Below are positions 35,087 through 43,799 of a stretch of 64,000 bases of DNA, one piece after another; within the stretch, counting starts at the first letter, position 1; the number at the start of each line of letters is the position of its first letter. The notes below the pieces were generated by a model. It made no database searches. It was given only the letters and a program-made list of their open reading frames with translations, and was not told the DNA's origin. This stretch comes from Candidatus Thiodictyon syntrophicum (GTDB lineage Bacteria > Pseudomonadota > Gammaproteobacteria > Chromatiales > Chromatiaceae). The stretch spans positions 6,473,501 to 6,537,500 of the forward strand of contig NZ_CP020370.1 in the NCBI RefSeq assembly GCF_002813775.1, written 5' to 3'. A program made the position numbers and the translations under genes.

Positions 35087-35897
35087 ACAAGCGATCCGTC
35101 AGACCCCCTGGGGTGTACCCCCCAAGGGCCTCGCCACCCGCAGCGTCGGCCCCCGGGCCCTGCGCACCACGGCGCCCCGGGCCACGCCGGCCGCCGACCA
35201 CCGTTTGAGCCCGCAATTCCTCGACCAGGCCAACGCCCAACTCGCCGGGCTCGATGCGCCGGGGCGCGTCGCCTGGGCGCATGAGCACCTGCCGGGGTCC
35301 CAGGTCCTGTCCTCCAGCTTCGGCGTTCAGGCCGCGGTGATGCTGCACCTGGTCAACCAGGTCATCCCCCGCCTGCCGGTGGTCCTGATCGACACCGGCT
35401 ACCTGTTCCCGGAGACCTACCGATTCATCGACGAACTGGTGGAGCGGCTGGATCTCGATCTGCGGGTCTATCGTGCCGACCTCTCCCCCGCTTGGCTGGA
35501 GGCGCGCCACGGCCGCCTCTGGGAGGAGGGACTGACGGGCCTGGAGCACTACAACCGCATCCACAAGGTGGAGCCCATGGGGCGCGCCCTGCGCGACTTG
35601 GGCGTCGGCACCTGGTTCGCCGGGCTGCGCCGGGTGCAGTCCGAGAGCCGCAAGGCCATCCCGGTGCTCCAGGTCAAAAACGACCGCTTCAAGGTCCATC
35701 CGGTCATCGACTGGACCGACCAGGACATCTACCGCTACCTCAAGCGCCACGACCTGCCCTATCACCCCCTGTGGGAGCAGGGCTATGTCTCGATCGGCGA
35801 CCGGCACTCCACGGTCCCGCTGTCACCGGGCATGTTGGAGGAGGACACCCGGTTTTGCGGTCTCAAGCGGGAGTGCGGGTTGCATCTGTCCTGGTGA
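35079..35897 (+). CDS. cysH: Phosphoadenylyl-sulfate (PAPS) reductase
   Basis: CysH reduces PAPS to sulfite with thioredoxin. The ATG at 35079 lies eight bases inside the end of cysI; 272 residues. Recognisable are [14 protein letters not shown], the block [35 protein letters not shown] and the catalytic C-terminal [10 protein letters not shown]. The paired cysteines that bind the 4Fe-4S cluster of APS reductases are absent, so it is the PAPS-type enzyme. An unusually long, Arg/Ala/Pro-rich N-terminal segment of about 40 residues precedes the domain. Confidence 0.93.
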   Translation: MTEQAIRQTPWGVPPKGLATRSVGPRALRTTAPRATPAADHRLSPQFLDQANAQLAGLDAPGRVAWAHEHLPGSQVLSSSFGVQAAVMLHLVNQVIPRLPVVLIDTGYLFPETYRFIDELVERLDLDLRVYRADLSPAWLEARHGRLWEEGLTGLEHYNRIHKVEPMGRALRDLGVGTWFAGLRRVQSESRKAIPVLQVKNDRFKVHPVIDWTDQDIYRYLKRHDLPYHPLWEQGYVSIGDRHSTVPLSPGMLEEDTRFCGLKRECGLHLSW

Positions 35898-35977
35898 TCT
35901 TCCCAGCCCGGTCGCGCTTGTGGGCCCGCCGCGAGACTGGACAAGTAGTCGCCCGCCACCGGCTCCACGCCCAATCC

Positions 35978-36065
35978 GTAGGCTGGGTAGAGCGCAGCGA
36001 AACCCAGCATTCGACGCCTTAGGTGCGCGCAAACGATGGGTTTCGCTGCGCTCTACCCATCCTAC
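35978..36065. repeat. REP-like inverted pair, GTAGGNTGGGTAGAGCGCAG family
   Basis: A 31-bp unit (35978-36008, GTAGGCTGGGTAGAGCGCAG then CGAAACCCAGC) is inverted at 36035-36065 with a few compensating changes (GATGGG / CCCATC). The loop is 26 bp. The pair sits between cysH and the Uma2 gene and could end cysH transcription. No gene is seen in the rest of 35898-36154. Confidence 0.85.
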
Positions 36066-36154
36066 GGGGGCACAGGAGCGGGAGCCGGATCGGTTCCGAG
36101 CGGTCCTGGACTGCGGCAAGACCCCGCGCCGTCGGCGGGTTGCCTCGCTTGGTT

Positions 36155-36727
36155 CTAACCGACACCCGAGTCGAGATAGATCGCCGCGAGCGGCAGCGCC
36201 AAGCCGATCGTATCAAGCGCCAGCACGCTGCCCGGGTCCTCGATCAGGAGCGGCTGCCACCAGCTCCCGCGTCGGCGGTAGTGGAGAACGGCAATGGCCG
36301 TCGAGTCCACCAGTACATAGTCGGTCAGGGTGTCGATCGTCTGGTATTGCAGGAACTTGGCACCGCGATCATCCGCGGCCGTGCTGGGCGACAGCACCTC
36401 AATGATCAGCACCGGGTTTTGCAGGGTGCGCAGTCCATTGATGGTGACGTAGCGCGGGTCGCAGGCGACCGACAGATCAGGATACAGATAGGGACTGCCG
36501 GCATTGACCTTGACCCGCTGATCGCTCGGGAACGGCCGGCAGCCCCGTTCCCGCAGGCCAGTGCGCAGTTCGGTCAACAGATTGACGCAAATGGTGTTGT
36601 GCTCGGGCTGGGCACCGCCCATACAGAACACCTCGCCGTTGCGGTATTCGCAACGCGGCGCCGCGTCGCGATCGAGGGCGAAGTAGTCGTCCAGGCTGAC
36701 GAAGGTACGTCTCAGGGAACTGGCCAT
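36155..36727 (-). CDS. Uma2 family (DUF820) restriction-endonuclease-like protein
   Basis: This 190-residue protein is a canonical Uma2 family member: YRNGEVFCMGGAQPEHNTI, PDLSVACD and VLIIEVLSPSTAADDRGAKF followed by QYQTIDTLTDYVLVD, giving the PD-(D/E)XK-like residues. The ATG is the complement of 36725-36727. It is an orphan gene between cysH and the cysB-like gene; such genes are mobile and often multicopy in cyanobacteria and purple bacteria. The biological role is unknown. Confidence 0.88.
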   Translation of the reverse strand: MASSLRRTFVSLDDYFALDRDAAPRCEYRNGEVFCMGGAQPEHNTICVNLLTELRTGLRERGCRPFPSDQRVKVNAGSPYLYPDLSVACDPRYVTINGLRTLQNPVLIIEVLSPSTAADDRGAKFLQYQTIDTLTDYVLVDSTAIAVLHYRRRGSWWQPLLIEDPGSVLALDTIGLALPLAAIYLDSGVG

Positions 36728-36803
36728 GACCGGAACCGGTGTCGATGCGATGCCGAGAGTATAGCGAATCGCGCCGGCCGCGCGGCATCGGATCGGCCGC
36801 GCC

Positions 36804-37727
36804 TCAACCAGGCCCCGCCCACCCCCGCCGGTTCAACTGCGCCGACTCTTCCTGGAAGAGGTCGATAAAGCGCCGCTGGAAGCGCTGCAGGTACTTGTCG
36901 CGCAGATAGGCGACCTTGGTCACCTCCCAGGGGAACAGGTGGCTCAAGTCCCGTCGGCCCAGGTCCGCATCCAGGGTGGGCTCATAGGCCAGATCGGCGA
37001 TGATCCCGATGCCCATCCCCTCGCGCACATAGGTCTTGATCACGTCGGTGTCCGCCGCGCTCAGCACCACCCGCGGGCGCAGGCCCTGGCGGGCAAAGGC
37101 GGTGCTGAAGTTGCCGCGCCCGGTGAAGCCGAAGACATAGGTGATCACCGGGTACTCGCACAGCAGTTCCAGGGTCATGGCCGGGGCCGCCAGCAGCGGA
37201 TGTCCCAGGGGGGCGATGACGCAGCGGTTCCAGCGGTAACAGTGGATCGCCTCCAGTGCCGGTTCGTTGCTCAGGGCCTCGGTACAGATGGCGAGATCCA
37301 CCGCGTCGCGCACCACCAGTTCCACCAGTTGGCCCGGGGTGCCCTGGTGGATCTGGACCTCGACCGCCGGAAACTCGGCGGCAAAGCGGCGCATCGCGGG
37401 CGGCAGGACATAGCGCGCCTGGGTGTGGGTCGCCCCGATGCGCAGGGTGCCGCTGGTCGGCCCCGTCTGGTCCCGCCCCACGGCCGCTACGCTGGCCGCC
37501 CCCGCCAGCGTCTGGCGGGCATAGATCACCACCTGCTCCCCGGCCGGCGTCAGCCCCGCCAAGCGCTTGCCCTGACGGCGAAAGAGCCGGGTGCCCAACT
37601 CGTCCTCGAGTTGTTTTAAGTGCTGGGAGACGGCCGACTGGACCAGATGGAGCTGCTCCGCCGCCCGGCTGACGCTGAAACCGTTCTCGGCCAGGGTGAC
37701 GAGCGAGCGTAATTGGCGCAGTTCCAT
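36804..37727 (-). CDS. CysB-like LysR family regulator of sulfur assimilation
   Basis: This 307-residue LysR-type regulator has an N-terminal winged helix-turn-helix (VSRAAEQLHLVQSAVSQHLKQ, about 19-39; EDELGTRLFRRQGKRL after it) and an effector domain. Features shared with CysB/Cbl are THTQARYVLPP near residue 100 and DTDVIKTYVREGMGIGII near 225. CysB senses O/N-acetylserine and activates cys genes under sulfur limitation. The gene is on the opposite strand close to cysJIH, supporting that role. Exact orthology to CysB rather than Cbl cannot be settled here. Confidence 0.8.
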   Translation of the reverse strand: MELRQLRSLVTLAENGFSVSRAAEQLHLVQSAVSQHLKQLEDELGTRLFRRQGKRLAGLTPAGEQVVIYARQTLAGAASVAAVGRDQTGPTSGTLRIGATHTQARYVLPPAMRRFAAEFPAVEVQIHQGTPGQLVELVVRDAVDLAICTEALSNEPALEAIHCYRWNRCVIAPLGHPLLAAPAMTLELLCEYPVITYVFGFTGRGNFSTAFARQGLRPRVVLSAADTDVIKTYVREGMGIGIIADLAYEPTLDADLGRRDLSHLFPWEVTKVAYLRDKYLQRFQRRFIDLFQEESAQLNRRGWAGPG

Positions 37728-37771
37728 GTCATTGCCTCAGGCTGGCGAAAGAACCGGCGCGCGAAAAACGG

Positions 37772-39274
37772 TTAACGCACCCCCGCCACCGGCCGCATCT
37801 CCACGTCGCAGGTCCCGCCGAGGCGGGCCGTGGTCGCGGTGCCCGCGCCCTGGCAGGTCTCGCCGCGGTCCTTGACCCTGCAGGTGATCTCGACCGGGCG
37901 GCCCTCGTTGATCCAGCTCGGGGTCTTGCGATAACGGCCGACCTGCTTGAAGGAACAGCCGGCGGGCACGCCGTAGGGCGGACAGGAGGACGGGGCGCGC
38001 AGCGACACCTTGCGCCCATCGACGGTGAATCCGGGGTAGCGGTCCACAATCTGGATGGCATCACCCTCCGGCTTCTCCTCGAACAGGAACTGCTTGAAGG
38101 CGTAGCCGTCGCCGGCCGCGGCATCGACCTGGATGCGGGTGTCGGCGAGCAGGGCATAGTCGCTGCCGCGGCTCGCCACGGCGCCGGAGATGTACTCCAC
38201 CCGCTGCTGCTTGGGGAAGCACTTGCCCATGGCCGGGGCGTGATAGTAGTGGCGAAGCTCCTTCAGGTCGGCCAAGGGGGTGCCGGGGAAGATCGCCTGG
38301 AGGTCGGCGTCGGCTCCGTACAGGATGCGCTCGATGTCACCCACATTCTGGGTATACATGGCCTGGAGCTTGGCATAGTCGCTGTCGGCGGCCAGGTCCG
38401 GGCGCAGGAAGCAGGAGGTGAGGCCCGAGATCTGGGTCAGATACTCGTCCCAGATGTTGTACTGGGAGACCGACGAGGAGACGCCCTGGAAGTCCCCGGG
38501 GAAGCCGCACCCCTGGCCGCGCTGGCACTGGCCGACGGCCCGGTTGCGGATGGAGAGCGCAATGACATTGCGCTCGCAACTGCCGTAGGCGTTGCAGCCG
38601 CGCTTGAGATGGCCCTCGTTCAGGGCGGTGCGCATCACATAGTCCAGGTGCTTGGCGCGGGCGAGTTCGGTGTCCGTACCCAACTGCCCGTTGGCGCGGA
38701 TGAATCCGTCCCAGGCCGCAGCCAGGGCGGCACGACGCCCGGTCAGGGAGCGGTTGGCCGTCTCGCACTGGGGGGAGGCATGAAAGGCGCGCACCATCCG
38801 GTCGAGCCCGCTCGCCCCCTCGCCGCCGCCCGCCGCGGCGCCGGGCGGGTCGAAAAAGGGCCCCTTCTTGAGGGCATAGAGCTGGCGCACGTCGATCACG
38901 TTCTTGACCCCGGGTGCGCAGTGGTGGTTCTGCACCTGCATCCCGGCGCGCCCCGCCACCGCCTGCTTGAAGCGCTGCGTATCGGTACGGGTCGCCCGGC
39001 GCGGGTCGACGACCACCTCGAAGCCCACGTAGGGCGTGCCCTTGGCGTCCGTCAGCGGCTTGCCGTCGCGGATCACAAGACATGGGATGACCGAGGTCCC
39101 CTGGGTCAGGGTCCCCGCCGGGGCGCCGGCCCCCGGGGTCCCGTCCGCGCTGTAGTAGGGCACCGTGAAGGGGCCGTTGAACTTGTAGATCGTCATCACC
39201 GGCGTGGCCGGGATGGCCGCCTGGGTGAGCGGGGCGGCGAGCAGCAGCACAAGGGCGGCGAGGCGATGGCGCAT
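37772..39274 (-). CDS. Exported cysteine-rich protein, unknown
   Basis: The ATG (complement 39272-39274) gives 500 residues starting with a clean signal peptide (RHRLAALVLLLAAPLTQA). The mature protein contains about 18 cysteines, many in local pairs (QCQRGQGC, CNAYGSC, CPPYGVPAGC), implying disulfides in the periplasm or outside. No family motif is recognised. A block around LTSCFLRPDLAADSDYAKL and YEIL-type helices suggests a globular middle domain. It stands alone, downstream of and divergent from nothing obviously related. Confidence 0.7.
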   Translation of the reverse strand: MRHRLAALVLLLAAPLTQAAIPATPVMTIYKFNGPFTVPYYSADGTPGAGAPAGTLTQGTSVIPCLVIRDGKPLTDAKGTPYVGFEVVVDPRRATRTDTQRFKQAVAGRAGMQVQNHHCAPGVKNVIDVRQLYALKKGPFFDPPGAAAGGGEGASGLDRMVRAFHASPQCETANRSLTGRRAALAAAWDGFIRANGQLGTDTELARAKHLDYVMRTALNEGHLKRGCNAYGSCERNVIALSIRNRAVGQCQRGQGCGFPGDFQGVSSSVSQYNIWDEYLTQISGLTSCFLRPDLAADSDYAKLQAMYTQNVGDIERILYGADADLQAIFPGTPLADLKELRHYYHAPAMGKCFPKQQRVEYISGAVASRGSDYALLADTRIQVDAAAGDGYAFKQFLFEEKPEGDAIQIVDRYPGFTVDGRKVSLRAPSSCPPYGVPAGCSFKQVGRYRKTPSWINEGRPVEITCRVKDRGETCQGAGTATTARLGGTCDVEMRPVAGVR

Positions 39275-39358
39275 AGCGAGAGAGACTCCGGCTGAGGGGT
39301 GGGGCATAAGGAGCGGTTCAGTAATAAGTTAAGCAAGTCCATTACGGAGTGCTGTTCG

Positions 39359-39500
<142 letters not shown>

Positions 39501-39503
39501 CTG

Positions 39504-40430
39504 TCAGACCCCGGCCGGCGCCCCCGCCCAGAACCGATCCAGCGCGGCGACCACCGCCGGCAGGCGTTCCCACTGGGGCAGGCCCAGGTGCGGTGCCAGG
39601 CTCTCGAGCCGCCAATTCGGATGGGCGGCCACGAATCCCGCCAACTTCTCGAAGGTCACATAGGGGTCGCGGTCGGCAATGGTCAGGACCGGCAGCTTGG
39701 CCGGCAGACTGCCGTAGAGCCGCTGCGGGGCATCCTGGGTGAAGAGTTGCATCGACAGGAACATCAAGGGGGCGAAGCGCGCGCCCGGCTGGTGCGAGGT
39801 CGCGTAGGCGTAGTCGATCAGTTCCGCCGGGGGCGCACCGACGAAGGATTTGCCGAGGTAATAGTTGATACTCGGGCGCGACGAGACCAGGGCATAGGCG
39901 GCAGCCCCTAAGAGCGGCAGGGTCAGGAAGCGGTGCAGCGGCCGACCGATCGCCGGGCCGAACGGCTGGCGCGCCCCGAACCCGGTCGGCGAGATCAGCG
40001 CCAGCGACGCGATCCGCCCCGGGGCCTTCAGCGCCGCGCGGGCGGCGAACTCGCCGCTGAGCGACAGGGCCAGCACATCGGCCGGCTGCTTCACCACCTG
40101 GTCCAGGAAGTCCACGATGGCCGCGGCGAAGCGCTCCGCCGAGTAGGGTCCGACCGGCCGGTCCGCGTGGCCGAAGCCGGGGAGATCCAGGCTATAGACC
40201 GGGCGCTGCCCGCGATACTGGTCGAACAGCGGTTTGACCTCGAAGCTGCTGGGCGCGGCATTGATGCTGTGGATGAGGACCAGCGGGCGACCGCTGCCAC
40301 TGCCGTCCCCATACCAGGCCAACCGCTCCCCGGCGCGGGTCATCAGGCTGTGACGCGGCGCCGCGAGCGCCTCGGGCAGCGGCGGTGCGCCTTTGCGCGC
40401 CAAGGGGAGGGAGGTCGAGGTCGTCGTCAT
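39504..40430 (-). CDS. Alpha/beta fold hydrolase
   Basis: This 308-residue protein has the order expected of the fold: LVLIHSINAAPSSFEV (strand 3 and oxyanion loop), SLDLPGFGHADRP, a nucleophile elbow LALSLSGEFAAR, acid candidate in TIADRDPY and a C-terminal histidine candidate in LAPHLGLPQWERLP. The elbow departs from GxSxG, with Ser-Leu-Ser-Gly-Glu. No signal peptide is apparent, so it is probably cytoplasmic. Substrate unknown. Confidence 0.78.
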   Translation of the reverse strand: MTTTSTSLPLARKGAPPLPEALAAPRHSLMTRAGERLAWYGDGSGSGRPLVLIHSINAAPSSFEVKPLFDQYRGQRPVYSLDLPGFGHADRPVGPYSAERFAAAIVDFLDQVVKQPADVLALSLSGEFAARAALKAPGRIASLALISPTGFGARQPFGPAIGRPLHRFLTLPLLGAAAYALVSSRPSINYYLGKSFVGAPPAELIDYAYATSHQPGARFAPLMFLSMQLFTQDAPQRLYGSLPAKLPVLTIADRDPYVTFEKLAGFVAAHPNWRLESLAPHLGLPQWERLPAVVAALDRFWAGAPAGV

Positions 40431-40542
40431 CGCGTTTGCTCCAGCGAAGTGGCCGGCCTAGGCCGGTAAACAGGGGGTGGCTGACCCGGCGGGTGCTGCG
40501 CCCCGGGGTCCCCCATTGTCGCACCTGGCCGCGGAAAAAACC

Positions 40543-40962
40543 CTAATCGACCAGCTCGATCCCCCGCCCCTCGGCCCAGTCGCGCAGGGCCTCCAGGGTC
40601 TTGCGGTGCTCATAGTCGTACCAGGCGTCCAACTGATCCCGCGCGTCCAGAAAGCCCTTGAAGCGGGCGTAGGCCCCGCGGCGCCGGAAGATGTCCCGGA
40701 CCTCGTCCGCCGCGTCGGGCAACTGGTCCGCCACGAAGTCGAAGACCAGTGCCTTGCCCAGATCCAGGTCGTACTTGTTCGGCACCCGGATATACCGATC
40801 CGAACCGGCGAACGCATCCGCCGCGCCTTCGGGCTCGTCGAACCCCTCCCCGACGATACGGAACTCCCCGGTCTCCCGGTCCAGATAGGCCCCGGCATCG
40901 AGGTCGGCGCCGGCGCTCGCGAACATGAAGGCTTCTTCGAGGTTGCTGATGGTGGTCTTCAT
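40543..40962 (-). CDS. UPF0158 family protein
   Basis: The 139-residue sequence fits the uncharacterised UPF0158 (PF03682) family. Matching features are an acidic N-terminal half containing YLDRETGEF, then YIRVPNKYDLDLGKALVFDF, FRRRGAYARFKGFLD and a C-terminal WAEGRGIELVD. It is cytoplasmic with no catalytic motif visible. The gene lies between the hydrolase and a repeat cluster next to the TIR protein. Confidence 0.78.
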   Translation of the reverse strand: MKTTISNLEEAFMFASAGADLDAGAYLDRETGEFRIVGEGFDEPEGAADAFAGSDRYIRVPNKYDLDLGKALVFDFVADQLPDAADEVRDIFRRRGAYARFKGFLDARDQLDAWYDYEHRKTLEALRDWAEGRGIELVD

Positions 40963-41079
40963 CGGTTGCTCCGGTCGGACTGGATTCGGTCAGGGCGCGT
41001 CCGCGGGTCGGCGGCAGGGTCCGGGCGCGCTGCCAAGGTGCAGGCTCGGCGGCGGGTTTGAAAGGACCGCAAGCCCGCC

Positions 41080-41161
41080 GGTCCGCTGGTCCGCTGGTCC
41101 GCTGGTCCGCTGGTCCGCACAGCGGACCCTACGGGCGCCCGTAGGGTCCGCTGTGCGGACC
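41080..41161. repeat. GGTCCGCT tandem array joined to a perfect 50-bp palindrome
   Basis: Four GGTCCGCT octamers (41080-41111) run into a fifth, altered unit that begins the palindrome 41112-41161. The palindrome is two inverted copies of the 21-bp GTAGGGTCCGC repeat around GGGCGCCC and is symmetric at every base. It could extrude as a cruciform. It lies about 70 bp beyond the stop of the TIR gene. Confidence 0.9.
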
Positions 41162-41187
41162 GGCGACCCCGCGGGCCGCCGCGGCCT

Positions 41188-41211
41188 CGTCGCGGCTGAA
41201 GCCGCTCCCAC
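41188..41211 (-). repeat. REP-like 24-mer, left copy flanking the TIR gene
   Basis: This is the exact inverse complement of the unit at 43364-43387 (GTGGGAGCGGCTTCAGCCGC then GACG). It lies 20 bp beyond the stop codon of the TIR-NB-ARC gene. Confidence 0.9.
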
Positions 41212-41231
41212 CGAGGGCTTGGGCCGGGCGG

Positions 41232-43274
41232 TCAGGGATGCCGGGTGAGCCAGGCGCGGGCCTTCTCGGCGTGGAGGCTCTCCATCGACTCGAAGAGCGC
41301 CAGGGCCTGCTGCATGTGGCCGCGGGCGGTCGCGGGGTCGCCCAGCGTCTCGAAGGCCAGGGCGAGGTTGAATGAGGCGTTCGCATCGCCGCGGCGGTCG
41401 CCGATCTCGCGGGCGATCATAAGTCCCTGCTCGTGGAAGCCGATGGCCTTGCGCGGCTCGCCGAGGCTCCACCAAGCGATACCGAGGTTGCCGAGGTGGG
41501 CCGCCTCCCATCCCCGCTCGCCGAGCCGGCGGGCGGCAGCGAGTCCGGACGCGAGCCAGCGGACCCACTGGCGCGGATGCAGGCGGAGACTCAATACAAT
41601 GACACCGGCGTCCGGATAGTCCATCGCCAGCCGGGCGGCTGCCTCATCCGCACCGGCTGCGGCCCAGTCCTGACCGGCGGCGATCTGGGCAAACTCGGCG
41701 TCATAGGCGGCGAGGCTGGCGGTAACCCCGGCGTGACCCTCGAGCAAGTGATCTCTGGCCGCCCGCAGGACCGCGATGAAATGGGCACTGTGCCGTCCCC
41801 GCGCCAGCCCAAGGTTCTCCGGGCTGGGTCCGGGCACCCCGTCCGGCACCCGGACCCGACACCAGCGCCAGGGCTCCACGGCGATGGGCCTCAGCAGATC
41901 ATGCAGCCGGTAGCGCCCGCTGCCGGCCTCCCAGCGCAGCAGGCTGCGGTCGATCAGGTCGGAGAGCGCCGGCTGCGCCTCCCGCTCCACGGCGAGCCCC
42001 CAGACGGCGGCGGCGGCGGCCCGGTCGAAGGGGGCCGGGAAGCAGGCGAGCGCCTGCCAGCGGGCGGCGAGCCCGGGGTCTTGGGCCAGCAGGCGGTCGG
42101 CGGAGAGGGCGAGCACCGCGCCGACCTGGCCGCGCTCGACGGCGTCGCTCGCGAGCGCGCCGAGCCGGGTCGCCTCGTCGGCCAGGTCGGCGAGATACTC
42201 GGGCAAAGGGACCTCGGGATGCAGGGCCAGGTGCGCGCCCGCGACCCGCAGGGCCAGCGGCAGCCGGTCGCAAGCGGCGGCGAGGCGGTCGAGATCCGCA
42301 TCGCGCAGGGCGCGGCCCTCGCCCAGGATGCCGGCGAGCAGGGTGCGCGCCGCGGCGGGCTCCAAGAGGTCCAGGTCGCGCCGCTCCCCGAGCGCGATGC
42401 GCCGCCGGGAGGTGACGATCAGGGCGGCGGGCGGACTGGGCGTCAGCGGCACGACCTGCGCGGTTCCGGCCGCGTCGTCGGCCAGGATCAGCACCCGCCG
42501 GCCGTTCAGGACCCCGCGGTAGAGCGCCTGGACCTGGGCCTCGTCGTCCGGGAGGCGCCATTCGGGCTCGAAGGCGCGGATCACCCAGGCCATGGCGTCC
42601 AGCGCGGTCATGGGTTGCTCGCCGGCCCCGCCGAGCGGGATCAGGATTTGTCCGTCCGGGAAGCGGTCCTTGATCCGGTGCGCGACATGCACCGCGAGCG
42701 CGGTCTTGCCGAGCCCGCCCTGACCGGCCAGGGCGCAGATGGCGACCGACCGGCCAGCGGCCAGGTGTCGCTCCAGCCAGTCGCGATCCAAGGTGCGGCC
42801 GGTGAAGTCGGGCAGGTCCGCGGGGAGTTGGAAGCGCCGGTCGGGTGCGGCCCGGAGGGCGGCGCCGGGGCGGTCGCCGGTGATGCCCCAGACCAGGCGG
42901 CCGATGCCCTCGGTGTCGATGCCCGCGCGCAGGTCGACCCAGGTGCGGTTCTTCAGGAACAGGGAGATGGCGGGCCGTTCGGGTGCGCCGGGGAGCAGGA
43001 CCGGGATGACCGGGCGCTGCTCATGGGCGGCCAGATCGAGCGCGACCTGCATCTCCTCGTCCTCCCAGGGGCCGATGCCGGAACCGCCGATGCACACCAG
43101 CACCGAGGCGCTGGCGAGGATGCCGGCCGCGAGCCCGTCCTGCCAGCGCTGGCCGGGGCGCAAGTCGTCCTCGTCCAGCCAGACGCGCAAATCCTGCGCC
43201 TGGAGCCGGCGGCGCAGTTCGCGGATCAGCGGCTTGTCGGCGCTGTGGTGGGAGAGGAAGGCGTCGAAGTCCAT
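41232..43274 (-). CDS. TIR-NB-ARC-TPR (STAND/NLR-like) protein, candidate antiphage factor
   Basis: The ATG (complement 43272-43274) gives 680 residues. Residues 1-135 are a TIR domain: FDAFLSHHSADKP, RVWLDEDDLRPGQRW, and GPWEDEEMQVAL, where Glu73/Glu74 lie at the position of the NADase catalytic Glu. An NB-ARC ATPase follows, with Walker A GQGGLGKT (184-191), Walker B VLILADD (about 262-268), a sensor VTSRRR and the DRLPLALRVAG block. The C-terminus carries TPR-like helices (LGNLGIAWWSLGEPRKAIGFH). TIR-STAND proteins of this layout kill or arrest infected cells by depleting NAD. The frame stays open to 43430 through a repeat, not through domain sequence. Inverted 24-bp repeats flank the gene. 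Confidence 0.88.
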   Translation of the reverse strand: MDFDAFLSHHSADKPLIRELRRRLQAQDLRVWLDEDDLRPGQRWQDGLAAGILASASVLVCIGGSGIGPWEDEEMQVALDLAAHEQRPVIPVLLPGAPERPAISLFLKNRTWVDLRAGIDTEGIGRLVWGITGDRPGAALRAAPDRRFQLPADLPDFTGRTLDRDWLERHLAAGRSVAICALAGQGGLGKTALAVHVAHRIKDRFPDGQILIPLGGAGEQPMTALDAMAWVIRAFEPEWRLPDDEAQVQALYRGVLNGRRVLILADDAAGTAQVVPLTPSPPAALIVTSRRRIALGERRDLDLLEPAAARTLLAGILGEGRALRDADLDRLAAACDRLPLALRVAGAHLALHPEVPLPEYLADLADEATRLGALASDAVERGQVGAVLALSADRLLAQDPGLAARWQALACFPAPFDRAAAAAVWGLAVEREAQPALSDLIDRSLLRWEAGSGRYRLHDLLRPIAVEPWRWCRVRVPDGVPGPSPENLGLARGRHSAHFIAVLRAARDHLLEGHAGVTASLAAYDAEFAQIAAGQDWAAAGADEAAARLAMDYPDAGVIVLSLRLHPRQWVRWLASGLAAARRLGERGWEAAHLGNLGIAWWSLGEPRKAIGFHEQGLMIAREIGDRRGDANASFNLALAFETLGDPATARGHMQQALALFESMESLHAEKARAWLTRHP

Positions 43275-43363
43275 GGCAAACACCCGCAGCGAAGGTCCGG
43301 GCTTGATACCAGAAATCGCGGCACTGAGCCAGGTTCTTCTTGGGAAGGTCGCGCGGCGACGCT

Positions 43364-43387
43364 GTGGGAGCGGCTTCAGCCGCGACG
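43364..43387 (+). repeat. REP-like 24-mer, right copy flanking the TIR gene
   Basis: This is the partner of 41188-41211, identical over 24 bases in inverse orientation. It contains its own near-palindrome GCGGCTTCAGCCGC. Confidence 0.9.
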
Positions 43388-43478
43388 CGACGACGCAGGC
43401 GGTCGTGGGCTTGTCGCGGCCAACGGCCATGAAGGCTTGTACGTCACCCCGGAACGTGAACCTAAATCCGGGAATTGC

Positions 43479-43608
43479 TCACACAAAGACACAAAGAACA
43501 CAAAGAAAAACAGATCATTGAAGGCGTTGGGCCGATCACTGCGCGAGTAACCTCCTCGACCAACGTATCGCGTTGAAAATCTTTGTGATCTTTGTGTCTC
43601 TGTGTGAG
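43479..43608. repeat. Inverted repeat of CACAAAG units
   Basis: The left arm 43479-43510 consists of CACAAAGA/ACACAAAG units. The right arm 43582-43608 is the complement (TTTGTG...TTTGTGTCTCTGTGTG). They are about 70 bp apart. The structure resembles the CACAGATGAA pair in the znu cluster. Confidence 0.8.
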
Positions 43609-43799
43609 CACTGTTCTTTCCAGCTTGCGCCTTGGCGTGAGAACTGCTCTTTCCAGGTTTCACTGTATCCCTTCTCCCAGGTGCGCTGATTCGGAGTCAA
43701 ATTTGACGTACGTCAGGAATGACTCGAGTTGAGTGGACGACCTGTCGCGCGCCATCGAGCAGGCGGGAGCGGCAAGAGCGCGGCGGTAGCGCCAGCGGC

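Noticed and set aside
35079-35897. APS (rather than PAPS) reductase assignment for cysH
   Set aside because: The cysteine pairs that bind the iron-sulfur cluster in APS reductases are absent; only the C-terminal catalytic Cys is present.
43275-43430. Upstream extension of the TIR protein by 52 residues
   Set aside because: It translates a REP-like repeat (SRLKPLPQ), whereas the TIR domain begins at the ATG complementing 43272-43274.
43479-43608. CRISPR-like array in the CACAAAG repeats
   Set aside because: Units are short, contiguous and inverted rather than direct repeats with spacers, and no cas gene is near.
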